Position numbers and translations under genes: made by a program
The notes under the pieces: generated by a model
The model's input: only the letters and a program-made list of their open reading frames with translations
What the model was told of the DNA's origin: nothing
Databases searched by the model: none
Source of the DNA: Dehalococcoidia bacterium
Lineage (GTDB): Bacteria; Chloroflexota; Dehalococcoidia; Lucifugimonadales; JAGWBF01
Direction of reading: 5' to 3'
Assembly (NCBI GenBank): GCA_021295955.1
Contig: JAGWBJ010000013.1
Span: 1-64,000, forward strand
DNA length: 64,000 bases
Shown here: positions 34,276 to 43,742 of the stretch, in pieces
Numbering within the stretch: the stretch's first letter is position 1
Layout: the number at the start of each line of letters is the position of its first letter

Positions 34276-34767
34276 TTAGCCACCGCGCACCCCGGGGGAC
34301 GTGGCGAACCGCAAGGCCTCCCTGGCGCCGTCGGGGGAGAGCCTGCCCATGAGCCGGTGGTCGACGCTGATGACGGGCCCCTGAGCGCACGCGCCCAGGC
34401 AGGTGTTGTACCGAAGGGTCACGCCGCCGTCCGGGGTCTCTCCCTCCCCCTCCAGCCCCAGGGTCTCCAGGACCGTGCCGATGGTCTCCATGGCGCCCTG
34501 CACGTGGCACGAAGAACCCCAACAGACCTCCACCACGTGAGTACCGGGAGGGGTGAACCGGAAGTTGGTGTAGAAGGACGCCACGCCCCACACGTCGTTG
34601 ACGGTGGAGCCGGTGGACCTGGCGACCTCCTCGATGGCCTCCTCGGGGACGTATCCAAGGTCGTCCTGGACGGCCAGCAATGAGGAGAGAAGGGTCACCG
34701 TGGCCTGGGGCTGCGACTCCAGGGCACCGAGGATTCGCTGCCTGATCCCACGTTCTTGGGCGGCCAT
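34276..34767 (-). CDS. nuoE: NuoE-like [2Fe-2S] thioredoxin-fold subunit
   Basis: A 163-residue 24-kDa-type subunit. The four [2Fe-2S] cysteines are seen as C-x4-C in VCWGSSCHVQG and C-x3-C in NTCLGACAQGP. The N-terminal helical bundle (LLAVQDDLGYVPEEAIEEVA) and VWGVASFYTNFRF are typical of NuoE/HydC/FdsG. It is the first gene of the operon nuoE-nuoF-nuoG/FDH-like-FNR. Confidence 0.92.
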   Translation of the reverse strand: MAAQERGIRQRILGALESQPQATVTLLSSLLAVQDDLGYVPEEAIEEVARSTGSTVNDVWGVASFYTNFRFTPPGTHVVEVCWGSSCHVQGAMETIGTVLETLGLEGEGETPDGGVTLRYNTCLGACAQGPVISVDHRLMGRLSPDGAREALRFATSPGVRGG

Positions 34768-34871
34768 TCACACTCCCTAGGAAACCCGGATTGGGTCGGT
34801 CTACGCAGCCCACCCGGAGTCGTGAAATCTGTAACGAGGCCCCAAAATACTAACACAGGGGTGCGGGGCTT

Positions 34872-36194
34872 TCAAGAAAAGTCCTTCAGGACCGCCTCCA
34901 CCACCTCCTTGCCCAGACGCACGCTGTAGTTGGTGCCCCGGTCCTCGGGATATATCTGGGTCGTGTTCGCCAAATACAGGCCCTTGATGGGAGTCCTGAC
35001 GTCGGGGATGCGGCTGCTGTAGTTGACGCCTATGATGGGCTGGGCGGCGTCCACCCTGTGGTGGTGGTACTCCAGTATCCACGAAGGGTCGAAGCCGGGG
35101 TTGACCCGGCGCAGGTGGGGGAGGAACTCCTCGAGCAGGTCCTCCCCGCTCATCTGGTAGAGGGGGTTGCTCCTGCTGGGATAGTTGGTGAGGTAGACCA
35201 GGTGGTTGCCGCCGTACAGCGACGGGTCGACGAAGTTGGTCTGTTCGATGACCCCCACGAAGGGCATGGACCGGTCCGCTATGTTCAGCCAGTAGATGTC
35301 GGTCAGGGGCCTGTCCAGCACCAGTATCATCAGCACGGCGGCCAGGTAGTTGACCTCGGTCAGCTTGCGGGAGTATTCCTCGGGCAGAGGAGGGACCAGC
35401 CGTGTGAACACATAGGACGGCGTGGTGGCGATGACCGCGTCGTAGTCGCGGACCCGGGGCCCCTCCCCCGCCGTCTCCACCTCCAGGCCGGCGGCCCTGT
35501 CATCCTCCACCACCACCCGGCGTACGTTGGCCGAGAGGTGGACCTCGCAGCCGGGGGCCCGGGCGACCCTGGCGCCAAGGGTGTCGAACACCTCGCCGAA
35601 GCTCCCCATGGGGTAGCCGAGCTTCTCCCTCTCCCAAGGCTTCCCCCGGGAGGCGACCCGCAGGTATATCTTGCCCCAGAGCCAAGTCATGCCGATCTCG
35701 CGGTAGTGCTCGCCGAATTTACCCCGGAGCATCGGCTCCCACACCACCTGGTAGGCCCGTCTGCCCACCCGCTTCTCCAGCCACTCGGCGGCCGTCGACC
35801 CCTCGTATTTGAGGCCGTCCTTCACCTTCTGCAGGTACAGGGTGACGAGGCCCAGGCGCAGCCGGTCCCATAGGGGCAGGGGACCGAAGCGCAGCAGGTC
35901 GGTGGGGGAGGTGAACCGCCATATCCTGTCGCCGTGGAAGAAACCCACCTTGGACTCGATCCAGGCCAGCTTGTCGCCCAGGCCCAGCTCGTGGATCAGG
36001 TCCACCATGTGGGTGTCGCTCATGAACAGGTGGTGGTAGCCGCGCTCCAGGCGGCCGCCCCCGACGTCGAAGGTGGATGCCTGGCCCCCCAGGAAGGGGG
36101 CCCGTTCGAACACGTGGGCTTGGTGCCCCTTTTTGCCAAGCTCGTGGGCCGCCGCCAGCCCGGCCGCCCCAGCGCCTATCACCCCGACCCTCAC
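34872..36194 (-). CDS. FAD-dependent amine-oxidase/desaturase-like oxidoreductase
   Basis: A 440-residue flavoprotein beginning with the dinucleotide motif VGVIGAGAAGLAAAHELGKKG and an ERAPFLGGQAST segment. It resembles protoporphyrinogen oxidase/phytoene-desaturase-type NAD(P)/FAD enzymes. The C-terminal FAD contact region is near GLYLANTTQIYPEDRGTNYSVRLG. The start GTG (36192-36194) overlaps the TGA stop of the flippase-like gene (GTGA), so the two are translationally coupled. This suggests a role in lipid, isoprenoid or glycolipid metabolism. Longer in-frame upstream sequence is a shadow of that gene. Confidence 0.85.
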   Translation of the reverse strand: MRVGVIGAGAAGLAAAHELGKKGHQAHVFERAPFLGGQASTFDVGGGRLERGYHHLFMSDTHMVDLIHELGLGDKLAWIESKVGFFHGDRIWRFTSPTDLLRFGPLPLWDRLRLGLVTLYLQKVKDGLKYEGSTAAEWLEKRVGRRAYQVVWEPMLRGKFGEHYREIGMTWLWGKIYLRVASRGKPWEREKLGYPMGSFGEVFDTLGARVARAPGCEVHLSANVRRVVVEDDRAAGLEVETAGEGPRVRDYDAVIATTPSYVFTRLVPPLPEEYSRKLTEVNYLAAVLMILVLDRPLTDIYWLNIADRSMPFVGVIEQTNFVDPSLYGGNHLVYLTNYPSRSNPLYQMSGEDLLEEFLPHLRRVNPGFDPSWILEYHHHRVDAAQPIIGVNYSSRIPDVRTPIKGLYLANTTQIYPEDRGTNYSVRLGKEVVEAVLKDFS

Positions 36195-37390
36195 CGGTCG
36201 TCCCTCTCCTCCGCCGGCGCCGTGCCCGGGGGGCCGGAGAATGCCGACACGCCGGGCCCGGCCGCCGGCTCGGCGGTGCGCTCCAGGGGAGCTGTGCGGG
36301 CGACCTGGGCGAGGGAGACGTTCTCCCGCCACAGGAACAGCAGGCCCAGGACGTTCACCGGCAGCCACAGGGCCAGGATGTGGACCGAGAAGGCGTAGGC
36401 CGCGGCGGCCTCGGCCCCGACTCCGAAGGCGACCAGGGTGCTCTTGGCGACCAACTCGAAGGGGCCGATGCCGCCGATGCCGGATGGTATGGCGGTGGCC
36501 AAGTTGGAGGTGGCGGTCACCAGAAGGACCACCTGGAAGGGTTGGTCCAGGCCGAAGGAGAGGGCCATGATGTAGTAGACCACCCCTTCCACCAGCCACA
36601 CGGGACCGGAGAGCAGAATGATGGCCAGCAGCGCTCCGGGGCTCCGCAGCCCGCCCAGGCCGTCCAGCAGAAGGCGCAGCAGCTCCTCGACCCTGCCTCG
36701 CACCGCCGCGGGCACGAGGGCCGGAACCACCCGGACCAGGCCGCCGCTCAGGCGTGGGGAGGACGCCAGGAGGCACACGGACAGGAAGGCCGCGACGAAC
36801 ACGGCGGCGACGGCGATGCTCCCCACCAGCCACGCGGTCTTGAGGTCGCCTTCGTCGCTCCTGAGCACGCCGGTCCAGGGCAGGAAGGGCCAGACGACGG
36901 CCACGAACAGCAACAGGGTCAGCCCGTCCAGGACCCGCTCCACGGCGATGGTGGAGAACACCGAGGCCTTGCGCAGGTGCTCCCTCTCGCCCAGGAAGTG
37001 CGCCCTAACCAGCTCTCCCAGGCGCACGGGCAGCATGTTGTTGGCCATGTACCCTATGGCGACCACTGGATAGAGCCTGGGAACGGATACGGGCTTCAGG
37101 TGAAGGAGCAGAAAGCGCCATCGCAGGCTTCTGACCGCAAGGGAGAGGAAGTAGCACAGGACGGCGGGGACGAAGTAGGAGTAGGCGGCGCCCTGCAGCT
37201 CCCTCCCCGTATCGCCGAAGTCCACCCTCCAGAGGAAGAGCACAAGGAAGGCCAGGCTTACGACGATTCCCAGCCAGAAACGCCGGGTCAGCAGCAAAGG
37301 GTGACTCTCTCCAAGCCCATGTAGCGTCCCGTGGTCCTCCTGCCCGTGGTCCTGTTGATTGTACGAAGGCAGGACGCCGTCCAGATTCAC
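36191..37390 (-). CDS. Flippase-like/LPG-synthase-TM family membrane protein
   Basis: A 399-residue protein with about eight hydrophobic helices. The family motifs AVRSLRWRFLLL, NNMLPVRLGELVRAHFLG and IAVERVLDGLTLL occur in the first half, and SGIGGIGPFELVAKSTL in the second, defining the UPF0104/AglD/lysylphosphatidylglycerol-synthase TM family. Members translocate or modify membrane lipids or sugars. The GTG start lies 4 nt from a TATACT box, so the message may be leaderless. It is coupled by overlap to the FAD enzyme downstream. Confidence 0.85.
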   Translation of the reverse strand: MNLDGVLPSYNQQDHGQEDHGTLHGLGESHPLLLTRRFWLGIVVSLAFLVLFLWRVDFGDTGRELQGAAYSYFVPAVLCYFLSLAVRSLRWRFLLLHLKPVSVPRLYPVVAIGYMANNMLPVRLGELVRAHFLGEREHLRKASVFSTIAVERVLDGLTLLLFVAVVWPFLPWTGVLRSDEGDLKTAWLVGSIAVAAVFVAAFLSVCLLASSPRLSGGLVRVVPALVPAAVRGRVEELLRLLLDGLGGLRSPGALLAIILLSGPVWLVEGVVYYIMALSFGLDQPFQVVLLVTATSNLATAIPSGIGGIGPFELVAKSTLVAFGVGAEAAAAYAFSVHILALWLPVNVLGLLFLWRENVSLAQVARTAPLERTAEPAAGPGVSAFSGPPGTAPAEERDDR

Positions 37391-37394
37391 GGAC

Positions 37395-37423
37395 AGTATA
37401 CTTTCCGCCGCCTACACACACAA
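37395..37423 (-). promoter_or_regulatory. Promoter for flippase/FAD-enzyme operon
   Basis: On the minus strand, TTGTGT (37423-37418) and TATACT (37400-37395) are separated by 17 nt and lie immediately ahead of the GTG at 37390. The expected start of transcription coincides with the start codon. Confidence 0.6.
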
Positions 37424-37466
37424 GGAGAACGGGCCCGGAACACGCCCAAACCGTAGTCCTCTTCCC

Positions 37467-37496
37467 TTGAGGCGGCGTGGCCGTTTTTGCTAGACT
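37467..37496 (+). promoter_or_regulatory. Promoter for gatC-gatA
   Basis: TTGAGG (37467-37472) and TAGACT (37491-37496) are separated by 18 nt, about 25 nt ahead of the gatC ATG. Confidence 0.55.
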
Positions 37497-37521
37497 AGCC
37501 CCGGCCTCAGGCGCCATCCTC

Positions 37522-37812
37522 ATGCCCCTCACACGAGAAGAGGTACTCCAAGTCGCCGCCCTCTGCCGCATCGGTCTGTCGGAGGAGGACCTGGAGACAA
37601 TCGCGCGCCAGCTTTCGGAGATCCTGGAGCTGTTTCGGACCCTGGGAGAGCTGGACACGGAGGGAGTGCCCCCCACCGGCCACGCCGCCTCCCTGGAGAC
37701 GGTGCTGCGGGAGGACGAGCCGGGGCCCTCCCTCTCCAACGCCGACGCGCTCTCCAACGCTCCCGCGCGGGTTGGGGACCGGTTCCGCGTCCAAGTAGTG
37801 CTGGAGGAGTAG
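37522..37812 (+). CDS. gatC: Asp-tRNA(Asn)/Glu-tRNA(Gln) amidotransferase subunit C
   Basis: A 96-residue GatC with REEVLQVAALCRIGLSEEDLETIARQLSEIL at the N terminus and LDTEGVPPTGHAASL in the middle, both conserved. It wraps around and stabilises GatA-GatB. The ATG at 37522 is chosen because homologues begin at MPLTREEV; the frame is open further upstream into the promoter. gatA follows after 10 nt. Confidence 0.95.
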   Translation: MPLTREEVLQVAALCRIGLSEEDLETIARQLSEILELFRTLGELDTEGVPPTGHAASLETVLREDEPGPSLSNADALSNAPARVGDRFRVQVVLEE

Positions 37813-37822
37813 GACGGCAGCC

Positions 37823-39316
37823 GTGACGGACCTGTATTCCCTGACGGCCCACGAAGCCCACCGCCTGATCAGCCGCCGGGAGGTATCCTCGGTGGAGCTG
37901 ACCCGGTCGTGCCTGGACCGCATCGCCGCCGTCGAGCACCGGGTCGGAGCGTTCGTCACCGTCACCGGGGACGAGGCGATGGAGCGGGCCCGGTCTATCG
38001 ACGCGGGCGACGCGGGCGACGACGGCCCCCCGCCCGGCGCGCCCTCCCCCCTCTCGGGCATACCGATGCAGCTCAAGGACGCGCTGTGCACCCGGGGCGT
38101 CCGGACCACCTGCTCGTCGCGGATGCTGGAGCGGTTCGTGCCGTCCTACGACGCGACGGTGGCCGAGAGGCTGTACGCCGGGGGCGCGGTGCTGCTGGGC
38201 AAGGGGAACATGGACGAGTTCGCCATGGGCTCGTCGACGGAGACCTCGGCCTTCCACGCCACGGGCAACCCCTGGTCACTGGACAGGGTGCCCGGAGGGA
38301 GCAGCGGCGGCGGCGGCGCTGCCGTGGCCGCCGGCGAGGCGATATACGCCCTCGGCTCGGACACCGGGGGCAGCATCAGGCAGCCGGCGTCGTTGTGCGG
38401 CGTCGTCGGCATGAGGCCCACCTACGGGTTGGTCAGCCGCTTCGGCCTCGTTGCCTTCGCCTCGTCCCTGGACCAGGTGGGGCCCATCACCAGGGACGTA
38501 ACCGACTGCGCCACGGTCCTCGGCGCCATCGCCGGACACGACCCCCGGGACTCCACCTCCGCCCCCGGCCAGCCGGTGGACTACACTCGCGCCCTGACGG
38601 GACGGGTGGTCGGAGATGACGGCCGCTCTCCCCTGCGCATCGGCGTCCCCGGGGAGTACTTCACCGACGGCACGGAACCGGGCGTCCGGGACGCGGTGCA
38701 CGAGGCGACGACGGTGCTCGAAGGGCTGGGCGCCCGCCTGGAGGCGGTCTCCCTGCCCACCACGCGGCACGCCCTGGCCTGCTACTACGTCCTCGCCCTG
38801 TCCGAGTGCTCGGACAACCTGGCCCGGTACGACGGGGTGAAGTTCGGATACTCGTACCAGCACGGTGAGGGCGTGTGGGACGCCATAGAGAAGACCCGGC
38901 AGCACGGCTTTGGGGCCGAGGTAAAGCGGCGCATCATGCTGGGCACCTACGCCCTGTCGGCGGGATACCACGATGCCTACTACGTCAAGGCCCAGAAGGT
39001 CCGGACCCTCATCCGCCGGGAGTTCGACTCGGTCTTCCGGCGGATCGACCTGCTGGCGACCCCCACGTCGCCGACGGTGGCCTTTCGCCTGGGAGAGCGG
39101 ACGGACGACCCGCTGCAGATGTACCTGGGCGACGTCTGCACCGTACCGGCCAGCGTGGCCGGACTGCCGGCCATCTCGGTGCCGTGCGGTTTCTCCGAGG
39201 GCCTCCCCGTCGGGCTGCAGCTCATCGGGCCTCCCATGGCCGAGGCGGCCCTGCTGAGGGCGGCCCACGCCTACGAGCAGGCAACCCCCTGGCACAGGAT
39301 GAGACCGGACCTCTGA
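37823..39316 (+). CDS. gatA: Asp-tRNA(Asn)/Glu-tRNA(Gln) amidotransferase subunit A
   Basis: A 497-residue amidase-signature enzyme. The catalytic Lys is in MQLKDALC (about residue 80), and the cis-Ser and nucleophilic Ser are in the SDTGGSIRQPASLCG segment (about 178-192), following a GGSSGG loop. It releases ammonia from glutamine for tRNA-bound Asp or Glu transamidation. The start is GTG. The window lacks gatB. The nearby asnS makes Asn-tRNA directly, so Gln-tRNA formation is the likely essential role. Confidence 0.95.
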   Translation: MTDLYSLTAHEAHRLISRREVSSVELTRSCLDRIAAVEHRVGAFVTVTGDEAMERARSIDAGDAGDDGPPPGAPSPLSGIPMQLKDALCTRGVRTTCSSRMLERFVPSYDATVAERLYAGGAVLLGKGNMDEFAMGSSTETSAFHATGNPWSLDRVPGGSSGGGGAAVAAGEAIYALGSDTGGSIRQPASLCGVVGMRPTYGLVSRFGLVAFASSLDQVGPITRDVTDCATVLGAIAGHDPRDSTSAPGQPVDYTRALTGRVVGDDGRSPLRIGVPGEYFTDGTEPGVRDAVHEATTVLEGLGARLEAVSLPTTRHALACYYVLALSECSDNLARYDGVKFGYSYQHGEGVWDAIEKTRQHGFGAEVKRRIMLGTYALSAGYHDAYYVKAQKVRTLIRREFDSVFRRIDLLATPTSPTVAFRLGERTDDPLQMYLGDVCTVPASVAGLPAISVPCGFSEGLPVGLQLIGPPMAEAALLRAAHAYEQATPWHRMRPDL

Positions 39317-39390
39317 GCGGTCCGGCGAGCCGCCGGCCAATCGACTGCGGCCCAAGAGGGCACGAAGGGTGGAAAGGACTGTCGTCGTTC

Positions 39391-40716
39391 ATGGTCTCCG
39401 AGCCCGGAGCAGCACCGAAACGACCCCGCATCTTCTACGGGTGGTGGCTGGTCGGCCTGTCGCTCCTGCTGACGGGCATGACCTCGGGGGCCATCTGGGG
39501 AAGCGTGGGCGTGTGGCTCAAGACCCTGGAGCTCCATTTCGGCTGGACCCGGACACAGATGACGGGCGCCTTCTCCATGGCGCAACTGGAGGGCAGCATC
39601 GTGGGGCCCCTGGCCGGCTACTTCGTGGACCGGCTGGGCCCGCGGTGGATGGTGCTGTTCGGCGCCGTGGTGGTGGGACTCGGGTTCCTCCTGCTCAGCC
39701 GGACCACCAACCTGCCCGTGTTCTACGTGGCCTTCGCCCTGTTCATGCTCGGGGCGTCCACGGGCACCTGGCTCCCCACCATGGCGGCCGTAAGCCGGTG
39801 GTTCGACCGCCGGCGGGCCACCGCCGTGGCGATAGCGGCCGAGGGAAACTACATGGGCGGCCTGCTGCTGGTGCCCGTGCTCGCCTGGGCGGTGGGGCCC
39901 GAGAGCTTTGGCTGGCAGGTCACGGCCCTGGGCATCGGAGTGGTGTTCCTGGCCGTAGCGGCGCCCGCCGCCAGGGTGATGAGGAACAGGCCCGAAGAGT
40001 ACGGCGAGGTCCCCGACGGGCAGCCGGCCCCGCCGGCGTCGCCTTCGCTGGCCAGCCCCACCGTCCCGGGCGGCACCGGCGGCGTCCCTCCGCCACCTAG
40101 GGCCATCGACTTCACGGCGGCCCAGGCGATGCGAACCCAGGCCTTCTGGCTCATCACCTTCGGCCACGCCATCGCCTCCATGGTGAACCAGACGTTGAGC
40201 GTGCACCTGGTCCCGCTGCTCACCGACCAGGGACTGTCCCTGCAGATGGGGGCAAACATATGGGCGGTGATCATGGGCGCGGCCATGGCCTCCTCGCTGG
40301 TGGCGGGCTACGTGGGAGACCGGATGCCCAAGAACCTGGGCCTGTTCCTCTTCGTCGCCATCCAGTCGGTGGGGTTCGGAATGGCGATCCTCATCGAGAG
40401 CATTCCCCTGGCCGTCCTGATGGCCATCATATACGGCATAGGGTTCGGGGGCCGCAACCCCCTGGCCGTGGCCATCCGGGCCGACTACTTCGGACAGCGG
40501 GCCTTCGCCACCATCACGGGGCTCTCGATGGCCCCCATGTTCTTCCTGCAGCTCGTGGCGCCCCTCTTCGCAGCGGCGATGTTCGACTGGCAAGGGAGCT
40601 ACACCATCGCCTTCGTGGTCCTGACGGTCCTGGGCGTCGTCGGGGCCCTGCTGTTCCTGCCCGCGACAAAACCAGCGGCCCCGCCAGCCGCTACGCCGCC
40701 GACCTCCCGGCGGTGA
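39391..40716 (+). CDS. MFS transporter
   Basis: A 441-residue protein with 12 predicted helices in two halves. The family loop motif is GYFVDRLGPRWM after helix 2, and a long cytoplasmic loop (about residues 200-240) separates the halves. It belongs to the monocarboxylate/oxalate:formate-antiporter-like branch by general appearance (YGWWLVGLSLLL start). The substrate is unknown. It resembles the second MFS protein at 55148. The ATG is 74 nt after gatA. Confidence 0.88.
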   Translation: MVSEPGAAPKRPRIFYGWWLVGLSLLLTGMTSGAIWGSVGVWLKTLELHFGWTRTQMTGAFSMAQLEGSIVGPLAGYFVDRLGPRWMVLFGAVVVGLGFLLLSRTTNLPVFYVAFALFMLGASTGTWLPTMAAVSRWFDRRRATAVAIAAEGNYMGGLLLVPVLAWAVGPESFGWQVTALGIGVVFLAVAAPAARVMRNRPEEYGEVPDGQPAPPASPSLASPTVPGGTGGVPPPPRAIDFTAAQAMRTQAFWLITFGHAIASMVNQTLSVHLVPLLTDQGLSLQMGANIWAVIMGAAMASSLVAGYVGDRMPKNLGLFLFVAIQSVGFGMAILIESIPLAVLMAIIYGIGFGGRNPLAVAIRADYFGQRAFATITGLSMAPMFFLQLVAPLFAAAMFDWQGSYTIAFVVLTVLGVVGALLFLPATKPAAPPAATPPTSRR

Positions 40717-40769
40717 TTGCCACGTCGGGCCGGGACCATTTCGAAGCTGAGATGTGGAGAAAGACCCTG

Positions 40770-40798
40770 TTGGTTCCACCCGACGCCAATGCTAGAAT
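40770..40798 (+). promoter_or_regulatory. Promoter for asnS
   Basis: TTGGTT (40770-40775) and TAGAAT (40793-40798) are separated by 17 nt, about 25 nt ahead of the AGGAGG site and ATG of asnS. Confidence 0.6.
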
Positions 40799-40822
40799 GG
40801 TCTCGTGTACAGGAGGGCCAGG

Positions 40823-42211
<1,389 letters not shown>

Positions 42212-42267
42212 CCATAGAGGCCCTGGACCCATCCGGCCCGGTCTTCCGTCAAACCGTCGGCGGCCTC

Positions 42268-43647
42268 ATGGACCTGTACCGGCGGGTGGCGGCGGAGCCG
42301 GGGGTGGCGGCCCGCTACCGGGAGTGGCGCGTCTGCCTGGCCCGGCACTACGGCCGCCCCCGCGGAGACCCGGACCTGTTCGTCCTCCACACCCACCTGT
42401 CCACCGTGGCCCGAGTCCTAGGCTCCCGTACCCTCTCCCCCGACTCCCCTCCGGCCGGGCCCGAAGAGCTGGCCGCCGTCGTGGATGGCGGCTGGTTCCG
42501 GGAGCGGGACGTCTACAATTTTGCCGAGGAGGACTTCTTCACGTGGCCCCTCCATCCCCAGATCGCCCGGGAGGCAACGTCCCTGTGCCGCGGCGTGGCA
42601 GACGCTCTGGCCGAGTGGGACCCCCGGGGGCCCGATGCGGGGCCCGTGGACTCGCTCCATGCGCTTTTGGACAACGAAGACACTCCGGACTCGGCGGGCG
42701 GGCCGCCAAGGCTGGCCGACGCCGTCCTGTCCGGGGAGCTCCGCCTGGAGGACAGCCCCACGGCCAGGGTGTTGGACGCCGCCTGCCGCTCGGGGTCCTC
42801 GATCGGCGCCGCGGTCCGCCTGCTGAGGGAAGCCAAGCTGAGCATGGGGCTGGACGGGTACGACACCCTGACCCAGCTCACCTCCGACGTGGCGGGGGTT
42901 GACGGCCACCCGGCGCGGGTCGTGGTGGCGCGGCTGGCCTACCTGTACGGCCTGGGAGACCTGGTGCGGGAGCCCCATCCGCCCGTCCTGGTACCCGTGT
43001 ACCTGGCCGACCCCCTGGCTCCTCCCCGGGCATGGGACGGCGGTCAGGCCCCGGCACATCTCGTGCTGGAGTCGTCGGAGGGCCGGGGATACCGGCTGCC
43101 CGACAGCGTTGCCGCCGACCCGGCCCACCTGGACTGGCTCTTCCACCGCCTGGGCCAGTACCTTCACGGGGCCCAGCTCCGCGCCCCGCGGGAGGGAGAG
43201 ACGGAGGCCATCGACGCCGTGATGGGCCCCCTGTACGCCTACCTCACGTCTCCCAAGCGGACGGGGCTGAGGACCCTGCCGGGCCTGGACCCCCGGGACG
43301 CCGGGGTGATGTGCGAGACCGCCCGGAGGATCATCACGCTGGGCCTGCGGGGGGAAGGCGTCCTGTGGACCTACCTGGTCAAGAACGCCGCCGCGCCCGT
43401 CCACCTGGCCCGGCGAAGGTTCGACCTGGTGTTGGGCAGGGCGCCCGCGGGCGACGGCCCGGCCGGTTTCCTGGCCCGGGCTGCCAGCCTGTACCTGCGG
43501 GAGGGGGGAAGGGCGGCCGTTGTCCTTGGCCCCTCGGAAGGCATGGATACCGGCGCCCACCCACCGGTCCCGGAGCTCGGGCCGATCAGGACCGTCGACC
43601 TGACCCCCGGCCCGCACCCCTGGCGGCTGGCGGTGGCAGAGGCGTAG
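42268..43647 (+). CDS. Degenerate N6-adenine DNA-methyltransferase-like protein
   Basis: A 459-residue protein resembling the methylase part of type IIG/Eco57I-like enzymes. A SAM-binding motif I is visible as VLDAACRSGSSIGAAV (about residue 175), preceded by helical segments, and CETARRIITLGLRGEG and LYLREGGRAAVVLGPS match later motifs. The catalytic NPPY is replaced at the expected place (DLVLGRAPAGD), so DNA methylation is unlikely. It follows asnS after 56 nt and may be a pseudoenzyme or an RNA/protein modifier. The first in-frame start after asnS is ATG 42268. Confidence 0.6.
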   Translation: MDLYRRVAAEPGVAARYREWRVCLARHYGRPRGDPDLFVLHTHLSTVARVLGSRTLSPDSPPAGPEELAAVVDGGWFRERDVYNFAEEDFFTWPLHPQIAREATSLCRGVADALAEWDPRGPDAGPVDSLHALLDNEDTPDSAGGPPRLADAVLSGELRLEDSPTARVLDAACRSGSSIGAAVRLLREAKLSMGLDGYDTLTQLTSDVAGVDGHPARVVVARLAYLYGLGDLVREPHPPVLVPVYLADPLAPPRAWDGGQAPAHLVLESSEGRGYRLPDSVAADPAHLDWLFHRLGQYLHGAQLRAPREGETEAIDAVMGPLYAYLTSPKRTGLRTLPGLDPRDAGVMCETARRIITLGLRGEGVLWTYLVKNAAAPVHLARRRFDLVLGRAPAGDGPAGFLARAASLYLREGGRAAVVLGPSEGMDTGAHPPVPELGPIRTVDLTPGPHPWRLAVAEA

Positions 43648-43703
43648 GCTGCGCACCGCCGCCCATGCGCCAGGACGGACGGCCATGCCTCCGCCGCGGG
43701 TGC

Positions 43704-43712
43704 TGGTATAAT
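43704..43712 (+). promoter_or_regulatory. Extended -10 promoter for CaiB-family gene
   Basis: The sequence TGGTATAAT is a perfect extended -10 element. The -35 region is weak, as expected for this class. It lies 30 nt ahead of the ATG at 43743, with GAGAGGAG as ribosome binding site. Confidence 0.65.
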
Positions 43713-43742
43713 GTACGGACCCCCTGAGAGGAGATAAGACCC

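Noticed and set aside
29679-34352. A very long plus-strand open frame antisense to the nuo-like operon
   Set aside because: It lies opposite well-supported genes, has Gly/Ala/His/Gln-rich shadow composition and no domain; such frames are common in GC-rich DNA.
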